Notes: generated by a model from the sequence alone, not told the origin. 64,000 bases of DNA from Amyloporia xantha (GCA_036971615.1 JAYKKR010000025.1:186001-250000); one strand, 5' to 3'. Positions 35,039-47,900 are shown, numbered from the stretch's first letter. Made by a program: numbers and translations.

Positions 35039-38000
35039 CTTGGTGGGAGCGGGCCAATAAATGGCAGGACGATTCCTGAGGATTTTGAAGTGCTGTCTTC
35101 CATGATTGCCCCACAAGGTTCAATAATATAAGATTTTCATTACAATTGGATCACATGCCTCTGATTACTCTTCAGATATTGACTCTACAAATGGACAATC
35201 TGATGACTGTGAAAACTAATCCCAATAAGTGTATCAACCTACTATATTAACTTTACAAGCACATGGCAACAGTCATAGAAACAGACTGCAAAGATATTAC
35301 AGAAATTGAAACTGGATCTTGATACAGGTGTATGTCAGTGAATATTAAGAATCTCAATACAAACATTACAACATTTCCTAATGAGTTCTGTCTGATGGAG
35401 TGTAAAAGTGATTTTTGACCCTAACCCATTAGAAACTCTTGTAGTGTCATTACAACATTTACTTACAAAGTGAACATTCTCTATCAAATGAGCCTACTAT
35501 GTATTTTTCACATTTTGTAATGACATTACAAACTCACTCTAATGAGAGTACAAAGTCATCCTCATGATTACATCAGCTTGCTCTTGACCATACAGACTTG
35601 CTTTTGAGACCATACATATTCACTCTAACCGCAATGCAAACCTGCTCAGGCTATAACAATGCTATTTATCAACCAAATCTTACAACAGCCATATCTCAGT
35701 AAGTATTGAGAATTCCAATACAAACATTACAACTTTTCCTAATGAAGTAAGTAGGTTCTATCTGATGGAATATAAAAGTGATTTTCCACACTAACCACAT
35801 ACAAACCTTTCTAATGTCATTAGAACATTTACTTATCAAGTCAATCTTGCCTTTCAAATGGGGCCATTACGTATTTCACCCATTTTGTAATGACATTACA
35901 AATTTGCTCTAATTAACATTTGAATGTCATATCAGACACCTTTGCATTCAAAGTCAGTGTAATGACCATACATATTTGCTCTAATGGCACTACAACTCAC
36001 TGAAATCACCACACAAACTGATCATGCTAACCATACAAACTTATCCTGATTATCATTCAAATGTATTGTATTGACCCTACAAAGTCACCAATAGGTATCA
36101 TACAAACCTACACTAATCACCATTGAATCTGACTCTAATGATCATATAAAGTTACTCTAGTATCACTACAAGCTCACCCTAATCACCATAGAATCATATT
36201 GTATTGACTATACAAGTCATTCTAATGATCATATAAACTCAATGTAATCATCATACAAACTTATTCTAATGACCATACAAACTTACTCTAATCAACATAC
36301 AAACTTACTCTAATCCCCATACAAACTTACTCTAATCCCCATACAAAGTGATTGTAATGACCATACAAACTTACTGTAATAACCATACAAACTCACTGTA
36401 ATAACCATACAAACTCACTCTAATGACCTTACAAAGTCATTGTAATGACCATACAAACTTACTCTAATGACCTTACAAAGTCATTGTAATGACCATACAA
36501 ACTTACTCTAATAACCATACAAATCCATTCTAATCATCATACAAACTGACTCTAATTATCATAGAAAGTCATTCTAATCTCCATACAAACTTGCTCTAAT
36601 CACCGTACAAACTCACTCTAATCCATATACAAAGTTGCTCTAATGACCCTACAAACTAAGTCGAATTATCATACAAAGTCACTCCAATCACCATAGAAAT
36701 GTATTGTATTGACCTTACAAACTTGCTCTAATCACCATACAAATCTACTCTAATGATCATACAAACTCACTACAATTATCATACAAACCTAGTTCAATCA
36801 GCATACAATGTCGCACTGATCACCATTCAAGTTATTCTAGGGGGCATACTAACCTGCTGTGAATACAGCGCAAAGCTCTCTAAGGTCCTTACAAACATGC
36901 CCTAATGATATCTATTTAGCAGGCTTACAATGAAGTCTATAAAGAACAGATAAAGCCGTGTTTACAGGCTTGCGCTTGGAGCGCATTTTTGGGCGCCTAA
37001 AAAGTGGCTGACACTCGGAAAGGCAATGATCATTGAATAGCATATTCATTATGGCCTCAAATCCTTAGATGTTTGAATGGGAGATGGATACACCATAGTC
37101 CAAGGTCTGTACCAATTTTCAGCCAATTTAATTAAGAATTGAAGCCACAGCAAAGTGCGCTTTTTTCCATTTCCGGCAATTCCCGTGCGCGTCTACGGCG
37201 CGTAGGGCGATCCACTGGAACGGATCGCCCTATGCGCACTTAGAATTTTCGCACTTTGGGGTCATGTGACTGCTTTTTCTGCTCTTTGGAGGCTCATGCT
37301 GGGCTCATTCTGGGCTCATAAAAGGTGCAAAAGTCACCTAAAATAAGGGAATGTCTTTCTCCTTCATTTGGAATCCCTAACTCGCATTTTTCAAATCTCA
37401 CATACAGCCATATTTCCGCATTTGGGCATGTTTGTATTGGCTCTACTGGCCAAGCAAAAATAGCAATAAATCCAGGAAAATCAAGACAAATATGGATGTC
37501 ACTGTGGCTACCTGCTGATGTAAGCATTTTCTCATGACTCACTATCTGACAGATCTGCTCTTTCCCTCTGACGACAACCATCTCAAGTGCAGGTGAGCTT
37601 TACACAGCAAAAGTGAGTGCAGCCCTCTTCTGTGTACCTCTAAGGTCATTACAAACAGGCTCTAATGGTATCTATATAGCAGGCTTACCATGAAATTTAT
37701 AAAGAATCGATAAAAGGCCTGTATTGGAGCGCGCTCTTGGGCGCTTAAAGGGCGCCTAAAGCTCGAAAAGGCAATGATTGTTGAATAGCAGATTTGTTAT
37801 GGCCTCAAATCTTTAGTAAATCGAATGGGAGATGGATACACAATAGTCCAAGGTCTGTACCAATTTTCAGCCAATTTAATTAAGAATTGAAGCCACAGTA
37901 AAGTGCGCTTTTTTCCATTTCCGGCAATTCCCGTGCGCGTCTACGGCGCATAGGGCGATCCACTGGAACGGATCGCCCTATGCGGACTTAGAATTTTCGC

Positions 38001-38709
38001 ACTTTGGGGTCATGTGACCGCTTTTTCTGCTCTTTGGAGGCTCATGCTGGGCTCATTCTGGGCTCAAACAATGCGTGAAAATCACCTAAAATAAGGGAAT
38101 GTCTTTCTCCTTCATTTGGAATCCCTATCTGACATTTTCCACATCTCACATACAGCCATATTTCCGCATTTGGGCAAGTGTATATGGGGTCTATATGCTA
38201 TAGATAAATAGTAACAAATCTCAAAAAATAGGAGACAGCCTTTCGACAGCCATGGCTACCCCCTGATGTAAGCATTTCCTTATATGGCAATATTTGAATG
38301 TGGTCAATCCAACAGTATACCCACTTCAAAGACCAGTAGGCCGCTGATCTGTCACATGTCCAAGGATAAGCACACGTGATTAGACACATGATCTAATCAT
38401 GTGACATACCATACAAGGACATAGATAAGATATGGGCTGGATCTTATCTCATCAGTGTTGGGGGTTGTTTGTACAAGTCGCGTCGTGCTGGCAGGTTTGT
38501 ATTGAACTTTGTAATGGGTAACAAACTTTTGTATTGAGGCTACAAGGGACCTTACAACAGCGGTAACAAAAGCCTGACCCTAACCCCAGGATCTTGGGCG
38601 CTTACAATACAAATTTTGTATTGAATTGTGTTCCCACGCTTAGGGCGCAAAAGTTGGTGTCGCGACTTTTGCTCACCAGAGAAACGCTTCTTTCGTACCT
38701 CAGGAATCG
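35039..38709 (+). mobile_element. Element F copy 2, nested in element B
   Basis: Collinear with 5948-8738. Element D shows the uninterrupted site (GTGTATAATTC near 48550), so the insertion duplicated TAA or TA. The right third contains an internal partial duplication (36880-37300 again at 37640-38060), making it about 0.9 kb longer than copy 1. Confidence 0.85.
37947..37984. other. perfect hairpin in element F copy 2
   Basis: CGCATAGGGCGATCC and its exact inverse around an 8-base loop. The duplicated segment carries a second version near 37197-37232 with one mismatch. Confidence 0.85.
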
Positions 38710-39381
38710 TAATTCAAACTCAGCCGGTATGTAAGCATCCAAATAAGGAAGGTGGGCATGTATGGGCTCATTTTGATGCTTGTAATGGTGGCTATTAGAA
38801 TCTGCTGCTTATAATGGATTCTAATGAAACATATTACTATTGTATACCACTAGAATGCTTATAAATGGGGCTATTCAAATATTGTAATGAAAATTGTATT
38901 GATCTAGGCTGGTAGAAGCTTGTATTGAATGCCACTGTTATATACTGTTAGAATGCTTATAAATGGAGCTATTCAAATATTGTAATACAAATTGTATTGG
39001 TCTGGGCTAATAAAATTTGTATTGGATGTATGCTTGTTATATATCAATAAAATGCAAAAAATGGGATTGACAGGTACAGGTAAATGTGCATTTCACATAT
39101 TGGCCTTGTATGCTTGTATGCTTGTAATCCTGGGCTTGTAAGCCTTTTTGCTGATCACCCAACCAACATGGAGCAATACAGATGCTGTATAACCATTTTC
39201 AGCCAAAATAATTTTCATATGCACCACGTCCAAAAACATATTTTGTGTTTTTTGGCTCAAGTAAGCAAGCTATGGTGCTCAAACAAATTTTTCCATATCA
39301 CTGGAGTGATGGTCTGCAACTTTCATTTATACCATATATGGTAATTTTCACTTTTGACAAACACTCTCCGTGCCCACAGGG

Positions 39382-39806
39382 TATATAAGTACACAGGACA
39401 GACATACAGAGTGTGTAACAGTCGTCAAACTATGTCTGGATAAGTCTGTAACATGTGTCTGACATGAGTCTTACATTGGTCTTACATTGGTCTTACATGA
39501 ATGTTCATGTTTCACCATCCTGGTTATGCTAGTGTACGCACTTCAGTCACTCATATCCGAGTATCAATGAACACTCAAACCAGTATATACTCAATGTGTA
39601 CAAAGTGATTGAATGAGCTATGTATGTAGTTGCTGTTGTGAAAGACTGACCACTGTTGAAGTGCACACAGAACAAGAGTGGTGAAACTTGTGTAAGACTC
39701 ATGTAAGACCAATGTAAGACTCATGCCAAACACATATTGCAGACTTATCTAGACATAGTTTGACGACTGTTACACACTCTGTATGTCTGTCCTGTGTACT
39801 TATATA
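39382..39806. promoter_or_regulatory. convergent TATA boxes facing the loop of element B
   Basis: TATATAA at 39382-39388 (plus) and its mirror at 39800-39806 (minus), each in the context CCCACAGGGTATATAAGT. Element D has the same pair at 49244-49250 and, slightly changed, at 49677-49683. Promoter function is inferred only from the motif. Confidence 0.35.
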
Positions 39807-40685
39807 CCCTGTGGGCACGGAGAGTGTTTGTCAAAAGTGAAAATTACCATATATGGTATAAATGAAAGTTGCAGACCATCACTCCAGTGATATGGAAAAA
39901 TTTGTTTGAGCACCATAGCTTGCTTACTTGAGCCAAAAAACACAAAATATGTTTTTGGACGTGGTGCATATGAAAATTATTTTGGCTGAAAATGGTTATA
40001 CAGCATCTGTATTGCTCCATGTTGGTTGGGTGATCAGCAAAAGGCTTACAAGCCCAGGATTACAAGCATACAAGCATACAAGGCCAATATGTGAAATGCA
40101 CATTTACCTGTACCTGTCAATCCCATTTTTTGCATTTTATTGATATATAACAAGCATACATCCAATACAAATTTTATTAGCCCAGACCAATACAATTTGT
40201 ATTACAATATTTGAATAGCTCCATTTATAAGCATTCTAACAGTATATAACAGTGGCATTCAATACAAGCTTCTACCAGCCTAGATCAATACAATTTTCAT
40301 TACAATATTTGAATAGCCCCATTTATAAGCATTCTAGTGGTATACAATAGTAATATGTTTCATTAGAATCCATTATAAGCAGCAGATTCTAATAGCCACC
40401 ATTACAAGCATCAAAATGAGCCCATACATGCCCACCTTCCTTATTTGGATGCTTACATACCGGCTGAGTTTGAATTATACACATCTGCTATAGATTTAAT
40501 GTATATTTCCGCTTTCAGCCTGATTTATAAGCCATACGACACCAGCTACTGTCACACTACACCTGCCCTATTTGGCCCCTAGCACCTGATGCACCAACAG
40601 CCAGGCCAATGCGCTGCCTGGTGCATAACCGTGTTTGGGCCTACCCAACATGTTGGTGCATCAGGTCTACATAAGTTGGTGCCTA

Positions 40686-42167
40686 TGAACGGACGGTAGG
40701 GCAGGACGAGACAGCGGAACGAAGGAGAGGTGATCACACGGGACAAGGGAGCTCGGCGGAAGCAAGCATCGCATTCGAATGGAACGACTACAAGACGGAG
40801 CATGGCATTCGAATGGAACGACTACAGGACTGAACGCTAATCTACGGTCGACAAGTCGATGGGAGCATCGGGCCCTTCCCCGCCGACATCAGAGAACGAG
40901 TGGTGACGCGGGGGACGATAAATAGTCTCCCGGTGGTAACGGAAATCCTCCTCCGCAGGGGTACGGGGCCGCGAGGGACCTCCCTCCCGACGTCCTCCCC
41001 TTCCTCCCAGAGCATGAGCGGCGACACGGATCGAGTGCTCTAGGTCTTCAAACGCCTGCGGATAGGGACGCATCCGGTCCAAAGTGTCCGAGAACTGGCG
41101 GGCGACAAGTTCAAGCCGTTCCAAAGCTTCATCGGTACGTTCCTCGGCGATGCGGGGAGGGGTCCAGAAGGCCTCTTCCGTGTACAACGGGAGGGGAGGC
41201 GGGGTGCCAGCTTCGTCCCGCTGCGCGTTAGAACGGACCTCGTCGGGGCTCCAGGCGATCCCAGGATAAGGGACTGCACCGCGATGGCTCAGGGAGGAGC
41301 GGAAGATCGAGTCGATGTAGTGGACGAGCTCGCGGAGGGTGACGAAGGCAGTGAGCGGAGGGAGCGTGAGGTTCCCTGCGGCAATGGCTTGGGCTCGAGC
41401 TTCATAAGCAAGACGCTGGGGGACGGGACGTGAGGGGAAGGAAAGAGAAGTAAAAGAGAAGGTGGACAAACCAGCAGCCAGCACACTCCGTGCGCCCAGG
41501 CAAGCCAAGCAGCCGGATCGGAAGGGCGGAATGAAGGCTCAACAACGCATTCAGCACGAAGCACGTCTACGAGGAGGAGGTAGCGGCGGACGTGGAGAGA
41601 ACCGATGGGGTTGGTGGGTTCGGCAGGCTCAGACATGGCGAATGAGATGAAGGGAGGGAAGAGCATGCGGAAGGAGGATAAGTAAGGCAGGGGAAGAGTC
41701 GGAGGGGAGGCAGTGGGAGGCAGCGGGAGGAAGCGGGAGGGAGAGTGACGTGGCAGTGCATGCGGGACGAGGTATATATGAGGAAGGGGGACGAGGCGGA
41801 GGGGGCATCTACCATCTGGTACGAGCTGCGACTGGGACTTTGACTTTCACGCGACCGGGTTTTCTTGCTCAGCGGAGCTACACTGCGTTTTACTTCTACG
41901 AGAGGGCGAGCAAGCGGCTTGACCCATTTTACTGCGATCCGGGATATCTACTGCGTACTTAGGACTGCGACTGCGACTTGACTGGGATAGCACACATAGA
42001 GCGTCCCCCATATACCTACGAGTCTCTAGCTCAATCAATTCTTTTCTCTCTTGCTCATCCTCCGTGCCAGACGCTGCGAACGTCTTCACTCCCCTTCCCC
42101 CTCGACTCATTGATCTGTTCCTTCCAGGTGTGCTTATCGCACAGCGGGAGGAGCACCAAGCCTTACA
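40686..42167 (+). repeat. Gypsy-A LTR, plus copy
   Basis: Starts TGAACGGACGGTAGGGCAGG and ends GCACCAAGCCTTACA, 1482 bases. It matches 54238-55684 in reverse orientation along its length. The left edge is four bases (CCTA) from element B's right terminus; the right edge falls inside the gag zinc knuckle of the chromovirus. A short duplication around ATGGCATTCGAATGGAACG near 40770-40820 is peculiar to this copy. Confidence 0.75.
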
Positions 42168-44003
42168 ACGGTTGCGGAAAACCGGGGTATCGACGGAAAG
42201 ACTGTCCTACCTGCAAGGACAAACCTTACACTCCACGCCAGGGTGTGCGAGCTACGGTTGCTGCAAGCGCAGCAACGCCAAGCGCTCAGCCCGAACAGGC
42301 ACAAGTTGTGCAGCAGACACCGGGAGATCTCTCGGCTATGTTAGCGTCTGTGTCTGCATTGGCCAATGAGGTGAAGTCCATGCGGGAGGAACTGGGGCAG
42401 TATCGCGCGATGAAGGAGGAGCGTTTTTGATCTGGTCCACGCTCGCTGCCATGCGCGCTGGGCCCTCCTCAAATCGATTTTCTGTACTACAATCTGCAAA
42501 TGTATATGAAATAGATCATGGTTCGCAGCATTTTCATATTCCAGTACGGATAATCGGCAAAAAACGGCAGAAAGACGTAATCGCCATGGTGGACAGCGGT
42601 GCCACCACGAAGTTTATTCACGAGCGGTTCGTAAAGGAGAACAATGTACGAACATGGAAGTTGGGGCACCCCATTCCACTATATAACATCGATGGATCGC
42701 TCAACAAAAACGGAAGCATCACGGACGTAGCTGTGCTACAGATGCAGATAGGAGACCATATCGAGAAGATGGTATTTACGGTAACAGACATCGGGCCTGA
42801 AGACGTTATAATCGGGCTCGATTGGCTTTGCGAGCATAACCCTGATATTGATTGGGAGAGTGGCTCGTTCAAACTGGATAGGTGCCCGGAGGCGTGTCAA
42901 GCCCGAAAGGTTGGCCAGATGGAACAAGCAGCGTCTACGCGTGATACGGGGGATAGGCCCACGGCGCAGAAACATTTGTGGAAAGCCAAATGGTCAACCA
43001 AGGGCAAGATACATAGTAAGGTATCACCTGAGGAGGAACCAGAGTTGGATCCAACGGTCGAATGGGACGAAGACGACCTTCTTGAAGCCTGGGAGCGTGG
43101 TGTCAACCTCCCTGGTGCTCCACAACTGTATGTTGCAGCAGGACATACCTACTCCCAAGTCCTTGCTGAAGAAGAATACAAGAAGCGAGAAGTCAAAAGC
43201 GTCGAGGAAATGGTGCCGGAAAAGTTTCACGAGTTCTTGAAGGTCTTCTCCAAAGAAGCCTCGGAACGACTTCCGGAACATAAACCTTATGATCATGCTA
43301 TAGAGCTGATTCCTGACGCAAAAATGTTCCATTCAAGGGTATACCCGCTGTTGCACAACGAACAAGGCGAGTTAGACAAGTTCCTCAAGGAGCAGCTAGC
43401 CAAAGGTTATATATGGGAATCGAAGTCGCCTATATCCTCTCCCTTCTTCTTCATCAAAAAGAAGGATGGATCACTTCGACCCGTACAAGACTACCGACGG
43501 CTTAACAAGATCACGATCAAAAACCACTACCCGCTGCCATTGATCTCCGAACTTGTCAACAAACTCAAAGGCGCCTCGATCTTTACAAAGTTCGACATCC
43601 GATGGGGGTATAATAACGTACGGATCAAACTCGGAGACGAATGGAAGGCTGCGTTCGTAACTAACCGAGGGTTGTACGAACCATTGGTTATGTTCTTCGG
43701 TCTCACCAATTCTCCGGCGACCTTCCAAGCAATGATGAACGACATCTTCGGAGATCTCATTGCAGAAGGAAAACTCACGGTCTATCTCGATGACATTCTC
43801 ATCTTCTCTACCGACAAGCTGGAGCATGAGAAAGTCACCCGTGAGGTATTACGTCGCCTTCAGGAAAACGATCTCTTCCTGAAACCGGAGAAGTGCGAGT
43901 GGGAAGTTCCTAAAACAGACTATTTAGGCATGATCGTAGGGAATGGTGAAGTAGCGATGGATCCTGCAAAGATCCGCGGAGTCATGGAGTGGCCCACCCC
44001 TCG
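42168..44003 (+). pseudogene. Ty3/Gypsy chromovirus: gag end, protease and reverse transcriptase front half
   Basis: The first frame gives CGKPGYRRKDCPTC, a zinc knuckle cut on its N-terminal side by the LTR at 42167. The main ORF (from 42427) has a retropepsin (VIAMVDSGATTKFIHERF, catalytic D56 of that ORF; IIGLDWL) and a reverse transcriptase (PYDHAIELIPDAK, SPFFFIKKKDGSLRPVQDYR, catalytic D390 in FTKFDIRWGYN, YLDDILIF at 453-456). It reads into element C right after GVMEWPTPRT, where FLG-type RT/connection sequence should follow. The same element's integrase-chromodomain half is probably the piece at 55685-57016, same strand; the connection and RNase H are missing. Confidence 0.85.
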
Positions 44004-47000
44004 CACCAACTTATGTACACCTGATGCACCAACATGACGGGTAGGCCCAGGAACGCTTATGCACCAGGCAGCGCATTGGCCTGGCTGTTGATGCATCACT
44101 TCCTGGGGCTCCGCCGAAACCTCCGGGGCCTCCTCCCTTTCGCCGTAGGGCCCCTTCGGCATCACGGCTAGTTACTATATCTGGTAGGTACGTATTCCGA
44201 GGGCCCTGGGTCATTCAATATATGGCAGACCAGATATTCTAGGGTATTTTGGGCTCAAATAAATCACGAAAATTCACAAAAATATACATTTTATTCCAGT
44301 GACTACAGGGTACCTACAGATTACACTACATCAAAACTACAGTATTTAGGTAAGTCCTGATGAGCAGGTAGGTGAGCAGCGGGAGTGGGAGCGGGCAGTG
44401 GCGAGAACGGGTGCGCAGCAGTTGGGCACGTGCACAAGCGAGCGAGCGGGGTGTCGGCAGGGTGAACGAGTGGGGACGGCTCGGCGTCGAGCGGGCAGGG
44501 ATGGTCAAGCGAGCGGGGATGGATTGAGTGTCGGGTGGGTGAGTGAGCAGGGACGGGTTGAGTGAGCAAGGACGGGGCGAGCGAGCAGGGATGAGAGGAG
44601 CGAGAGTGCGCGCAGCGCGGGACGTACGGGCGGCATGGTAGAGGTGATGAGCAGCAGCGTTCGAACGTGCGAGCGGCGGGGCAGAACACACGAGCGGCGG
44701 AACGGGGGCGGACGAGCAGAGGGACGGGGGCGGACGAGCGGCGGGATGGGGGCAGACAAACGGCGAGGTGGGACGTACGAGCGGTGGGTAGGGGCAGAGG
44801 AACGGCGGGGTGGAATGTGCAAGCAGCGCGGGGGACGTACGGGCGGTGGGGTCGGACGTACGAGCGGCGGGTGGGGGCAGAAGAACGGCGGGGTGGGACA
44901 TACGAGCGGCGGGGTGGAATGTGCGAGTGGCGCGGGGGACGTACGGGCGGTGCGGTGAGGTCATGAGCGGTTGGGACGTACGAGCGGCGGGGGTCGGACA
45001 TGCGAGCAGCGCACAGCGCGGCGGGGGCAGACGAGCAAAAGGGGTGGATGAGCTGCGGGGGTGGATGAGCAAGCAACGGTGGGGCAGAACGTGTGAGCGG
45101 CAAGCGAGCGGCGCAGTGGGGATGGGATGCGCGAGCGGCCGGGCGGTGCAGTGCAGTCGGTACTGGGCAGACATGCGGAGCAGGGCGTCCGCGGGGTTGG
45201 CTAGCGGGCGTGCAGTTAGCACGGGAGCTCCTAGTGTACAAATCAGCAGTGAAGAAATAAAATGAAAGCAAGAAACTCGTACCTTTTCACGCTGCTCGCA
45301 GGCAGCAGCGGAACGTCATTGACGTCGTGGACGACGTCGAGCAGACGACCATCGCTGGCGAGTCGCTGTTGGCGCACACTACGGGAACAGCCGGATTACC
45401 CGATTTGGGTATGTGGCTGCTGTGCTGCTCGTACTGAACAGCGAGTACGAAGATTTTGAGCAAATATATTTCGTATATAAGTCATACAAAGTACTCATAA
45501 TGTGTTTGATAGTCTATATACTAGTTTTGTGGATATTCCTGTGCTTCCTCAGACAGCTATATACAAAACATGTCTATTTTGGGTCAAGAATGACCGAAAA
45601 TTGGCATGTTTTGGTGTATATCATCAATACTAGGCCATGCAGTAGTAGAAGAAAACATACCCTGTCATATAAAGTATGGAGAAATAAACTATATTTATGT
45701 TTGGTGTGGAGAGATCAACGTTTGCGGCCGCGATGTTTGAAACGGCCGTGTAAGTAGGCTAGCGAACGTTTCGAGCAGCGAGTTGCACCTGGCTGAGCGC
45801 GCCACCTAATTGGCTGCGCCACGCCTCGGCCGACTCGGGCCTCTTCCTCAACACACACTCTTCGTCCTGTATCGCTCAAATTCGGTGAGTCTATTCTAAT
45901 ACTATTGAAATGTCCTCACATGAATTTTTGAGGAGATGGAAGCACTATTGAGAACGCAATAGTGCTTCCGCCACTTTAAGACGAGTGTAAGACGTTTAAG
46001 ACGCCTTCTAGATTAGGTATACCGGCATCTCCCGGACTGCCAGAGGTGACGCGTCACCCTTGGTCTGCTCGGCACGACGACGGCAGCGACGACGCCGTCG
46101 TCGTCCCGCTGCTGCCTGCGAGCAGCGTCCAAAAGTAAGTTCATTTCGTTTTGTTTTGCAGCTTTGGAAAAGTACTGACATCTTGTTGTTTAGCATCAAT
46201 GGTGTCCGTACGCCGTCGCCTATGATCGCGCTGGCCACCTCCCCGACCTTCGACGATTGCCTCCTGCTCCATCCGTCCGTGTACATCCTGCCCACGCTCG
46301 TCCCACCGACGCTCGTACGGTCCCCGCTCGTCCCACCAACGCTCGTACGGTCCCCGCTCGTCCCACCGACGCTTGTACGGTCCCCGCTCGTCCTGCCGAT
46401 GCGCGCCCCGCCAACGTTTGTACGGCCCGTGCCCGTCCCGCCACTGCTCGCCCTGCCCGTGCCCATCCCGCCATTGCTCGCCCTGCCCATGCCCGTCCCG
46501 CCATTGCTCGCCCAGCCCGTGCCCGTCCCGCCATTGCTCGTACGGCCCGTGCCCGTTCCGCCGCTGCTCGTAAGGCCCATGCTCGTCCCGCCCGTGCTCG
46601 TTCCGCCGACGCTCGTACGGCCCATGTCCATCCTGCCCGTGCTCGTTCCGCCGACGCTCGTCCCGTCCGCGCTCGCTCGCCCCCTCCACGCTCGCCGCCC
46701 TGCCTATGCTCGTCCCGCCGCTGCTCGTACGGCCCACGCTCATCCTGCCGACACTTGTACGGCCCATGTCCGTCCCGCCCGTGCTCATCCCGCCCGCGCT
46801 CGTCCCGTCCGCGCTCGCTTGCCCCCTCCACGCTCGCTTGCTCGATCCGCGCTCACTTCCCCCCATCCGTGGTTGCCCGCTCGCCCGGTCCCCACTCGCT
46901 TGCCCGGCCACGCTTGGGTCTCCCCGTCCCCCCGTAGGTGCTCGCTCGGCCTGCGCTCGCCCGGCCCTCCCCCCTCGCTCGATCTGCATTCGCTTACACT

Positions 47001-47379
47001 GCAGCAGGCCGGGGGCTATATACAATTCTTCATATTTGTATTGTTATAGCCTGTAGCTACTGTAGCTACTGAAAAAAATAAAAATCTATTTTTTTGCTAT
47101 TTTTATACAGTTTTTGATGCCCAAATGAGTCTGTGGCACCAAAATACGAATTTCGCTGTAAGATAAAAATGGCCTAGGGTGTTTCTAATAGATATCTACT
47201 ACATATGGTAATAAGCCGTGATGCCGAAGGGGGCCTACGGCGAATGCTATGATGCCCCGGAGGTTCCGGCGAAGCCCCAGGAAGTGATGCATCAACAGCC
47301 AGGCCAATGCGCTGCCTGGTGCATAAGCGTTCCTGGGCCTACCCGTCATGTTGGTGCATCATTAGTACATAAGCAGCTG
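44004..47379. mobile_element. Element C: GC-rich head-to-head element with hairpin ends
   Basis: Left end CACCAACTTATG, right end CATAAGCAGCTG, terminal repeats of about 190 bases as in A. The left arm points left (45330-44300, AATAAA near 44280 on the minus strand), the right arm points right (46075-47100, AATAAA near 47080). The right arm contains a 30-bp tandem built on CGCTCGTCCCACCGACGCTC (46290-46390), so all frames look like Pro/Leu/Val repeats. The core (45370-46060) carries GTGACGCGTCACC, a CCAAT box, splice-donor-like sites and a hairpin. It cuts a chromovirus reverse transcriptase on its left and a different integrase on its right; flanking 7-mers (CCCCTCG, GCACCAA) differ. Confidence 0.75.
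45938..45969. other. 13-bp perfect hairpin in the core of element C
   Basis: GGAAGCACTATTG pairs with CAATAGTGCTTCC around a 6-base loop. Its inner arm shares GCACTATTG with the longer hairpin in E. Confidence 0.9.
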
Positions 47380-47713
47380 GCACCAAGTAAGTAGCTTCCG
47401 CCAGGTCGAAAGGGAAAACTGGCTCGATCCCGTGCGCGATAAAGAAAGGCGAAGTGCCCGTCGATTTCTGAATCGTCACCCGTTCCGCCCAAAACACAGC
47501 ATGCATCACCTTAGGCCACCCCTTCTCGTTCCCTCCACAGAGCTTAACCGCTGCTTCCCGTACGTCCCGGTGCCTCCGCTCCACGATCCCGTTCGCCTGT
47601 GAGTTGTACGCTGAGATTCGAATATGGTTGATTTTGTACCGTTCCCGCAGGTGTTCCAACGCCGCGACAAACGGTGTCCCGTTATCCGTAACAATCTCCT
47701 CCACCGCTCCCCA
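47380..47713 (-). pseudogene. Ty3/Gypsy integrase catalytic fragment, cut on both sides
   Basis: Reads WGAVEEIVTDNGTPF (second catalytic Asp), NSQANGIVERRHRDV (catalytic Glu), VFWAERVTIQKSTGTSPFFI, then PFDLAEATYLVP, where element C begins. Upstream of the Asp the frame is replaced by repeat K at 47714. It belongs to the same broad Gypsy lineage as 34251-34831 but the two overlap in alignment, so they are not halves of one copy. Confidence 0.8.
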
Positions 47714-47900
47714 CCGACTAGCGTCTCCTAAGTTCAGTCCAGAACCTAGGTCCGAACCCCGAACCGCCGAACCGGACCTGAGGTTCAGGTCCGGTCCAGG
47801 TTCAGTCCGGCCATTGGCCGTCAGGTTCGGTCCGGGGTTCGGGCTTGCAGTGCGTTGCCCGAACGCGGTGCGAACACGTCTGAACCGCGAACCGGGGGAT
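47714..47900 (+). repeat. repeat K, copy 2
   Basis: Starts TAGCGTCTCCTAAGTTCAGT and ends near CTGAACCGCGAACC; about 80% like 30768-30945 by eye. It interrupts the integrase at 47380-47713. Confidence 0.65.

Larger units (their letters stand above)
34832..40681. mobile_element. Element B: fold-back element of the B/D family, carrying element F
   Basis: Ends CACCAACTTATG and its inverse. The 34832-35036 sequence is inverted at 40480-40681, and after the F insertion the left arm continues (38712-39400) and is inverted at 39770-40480, so without F the element is nearly one long palindrome of about 2.2 kb. Each terminus is the same hairpin cassette found on A, C, D and E. No ORF is conserved. Left flank is a Gypsy integrase, right flank a different LTR, and the 7-mers outside the two ends (CCCATGC, CCTATGA) do not match. 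Confidence 0.8.

Noticed and set aside
46060..47049. 329-codon Pro/Leu/Val repeat ORF and its many neighbours in elements A, C and E
   Set aside because: The DNA is a 30-bp and similar tandem repeat open in several frames on both strands. No frame shows conserved residues between copies, so protein coding is not supported.
34251..47713. Integrase pieces at 34251-34831 and 47380-47713 as two halves of one element
   Set aside because: They overlap in alignment (GCSPYF...EATYL versus GTSPFF...EATYLVP), so they come from two different copies.
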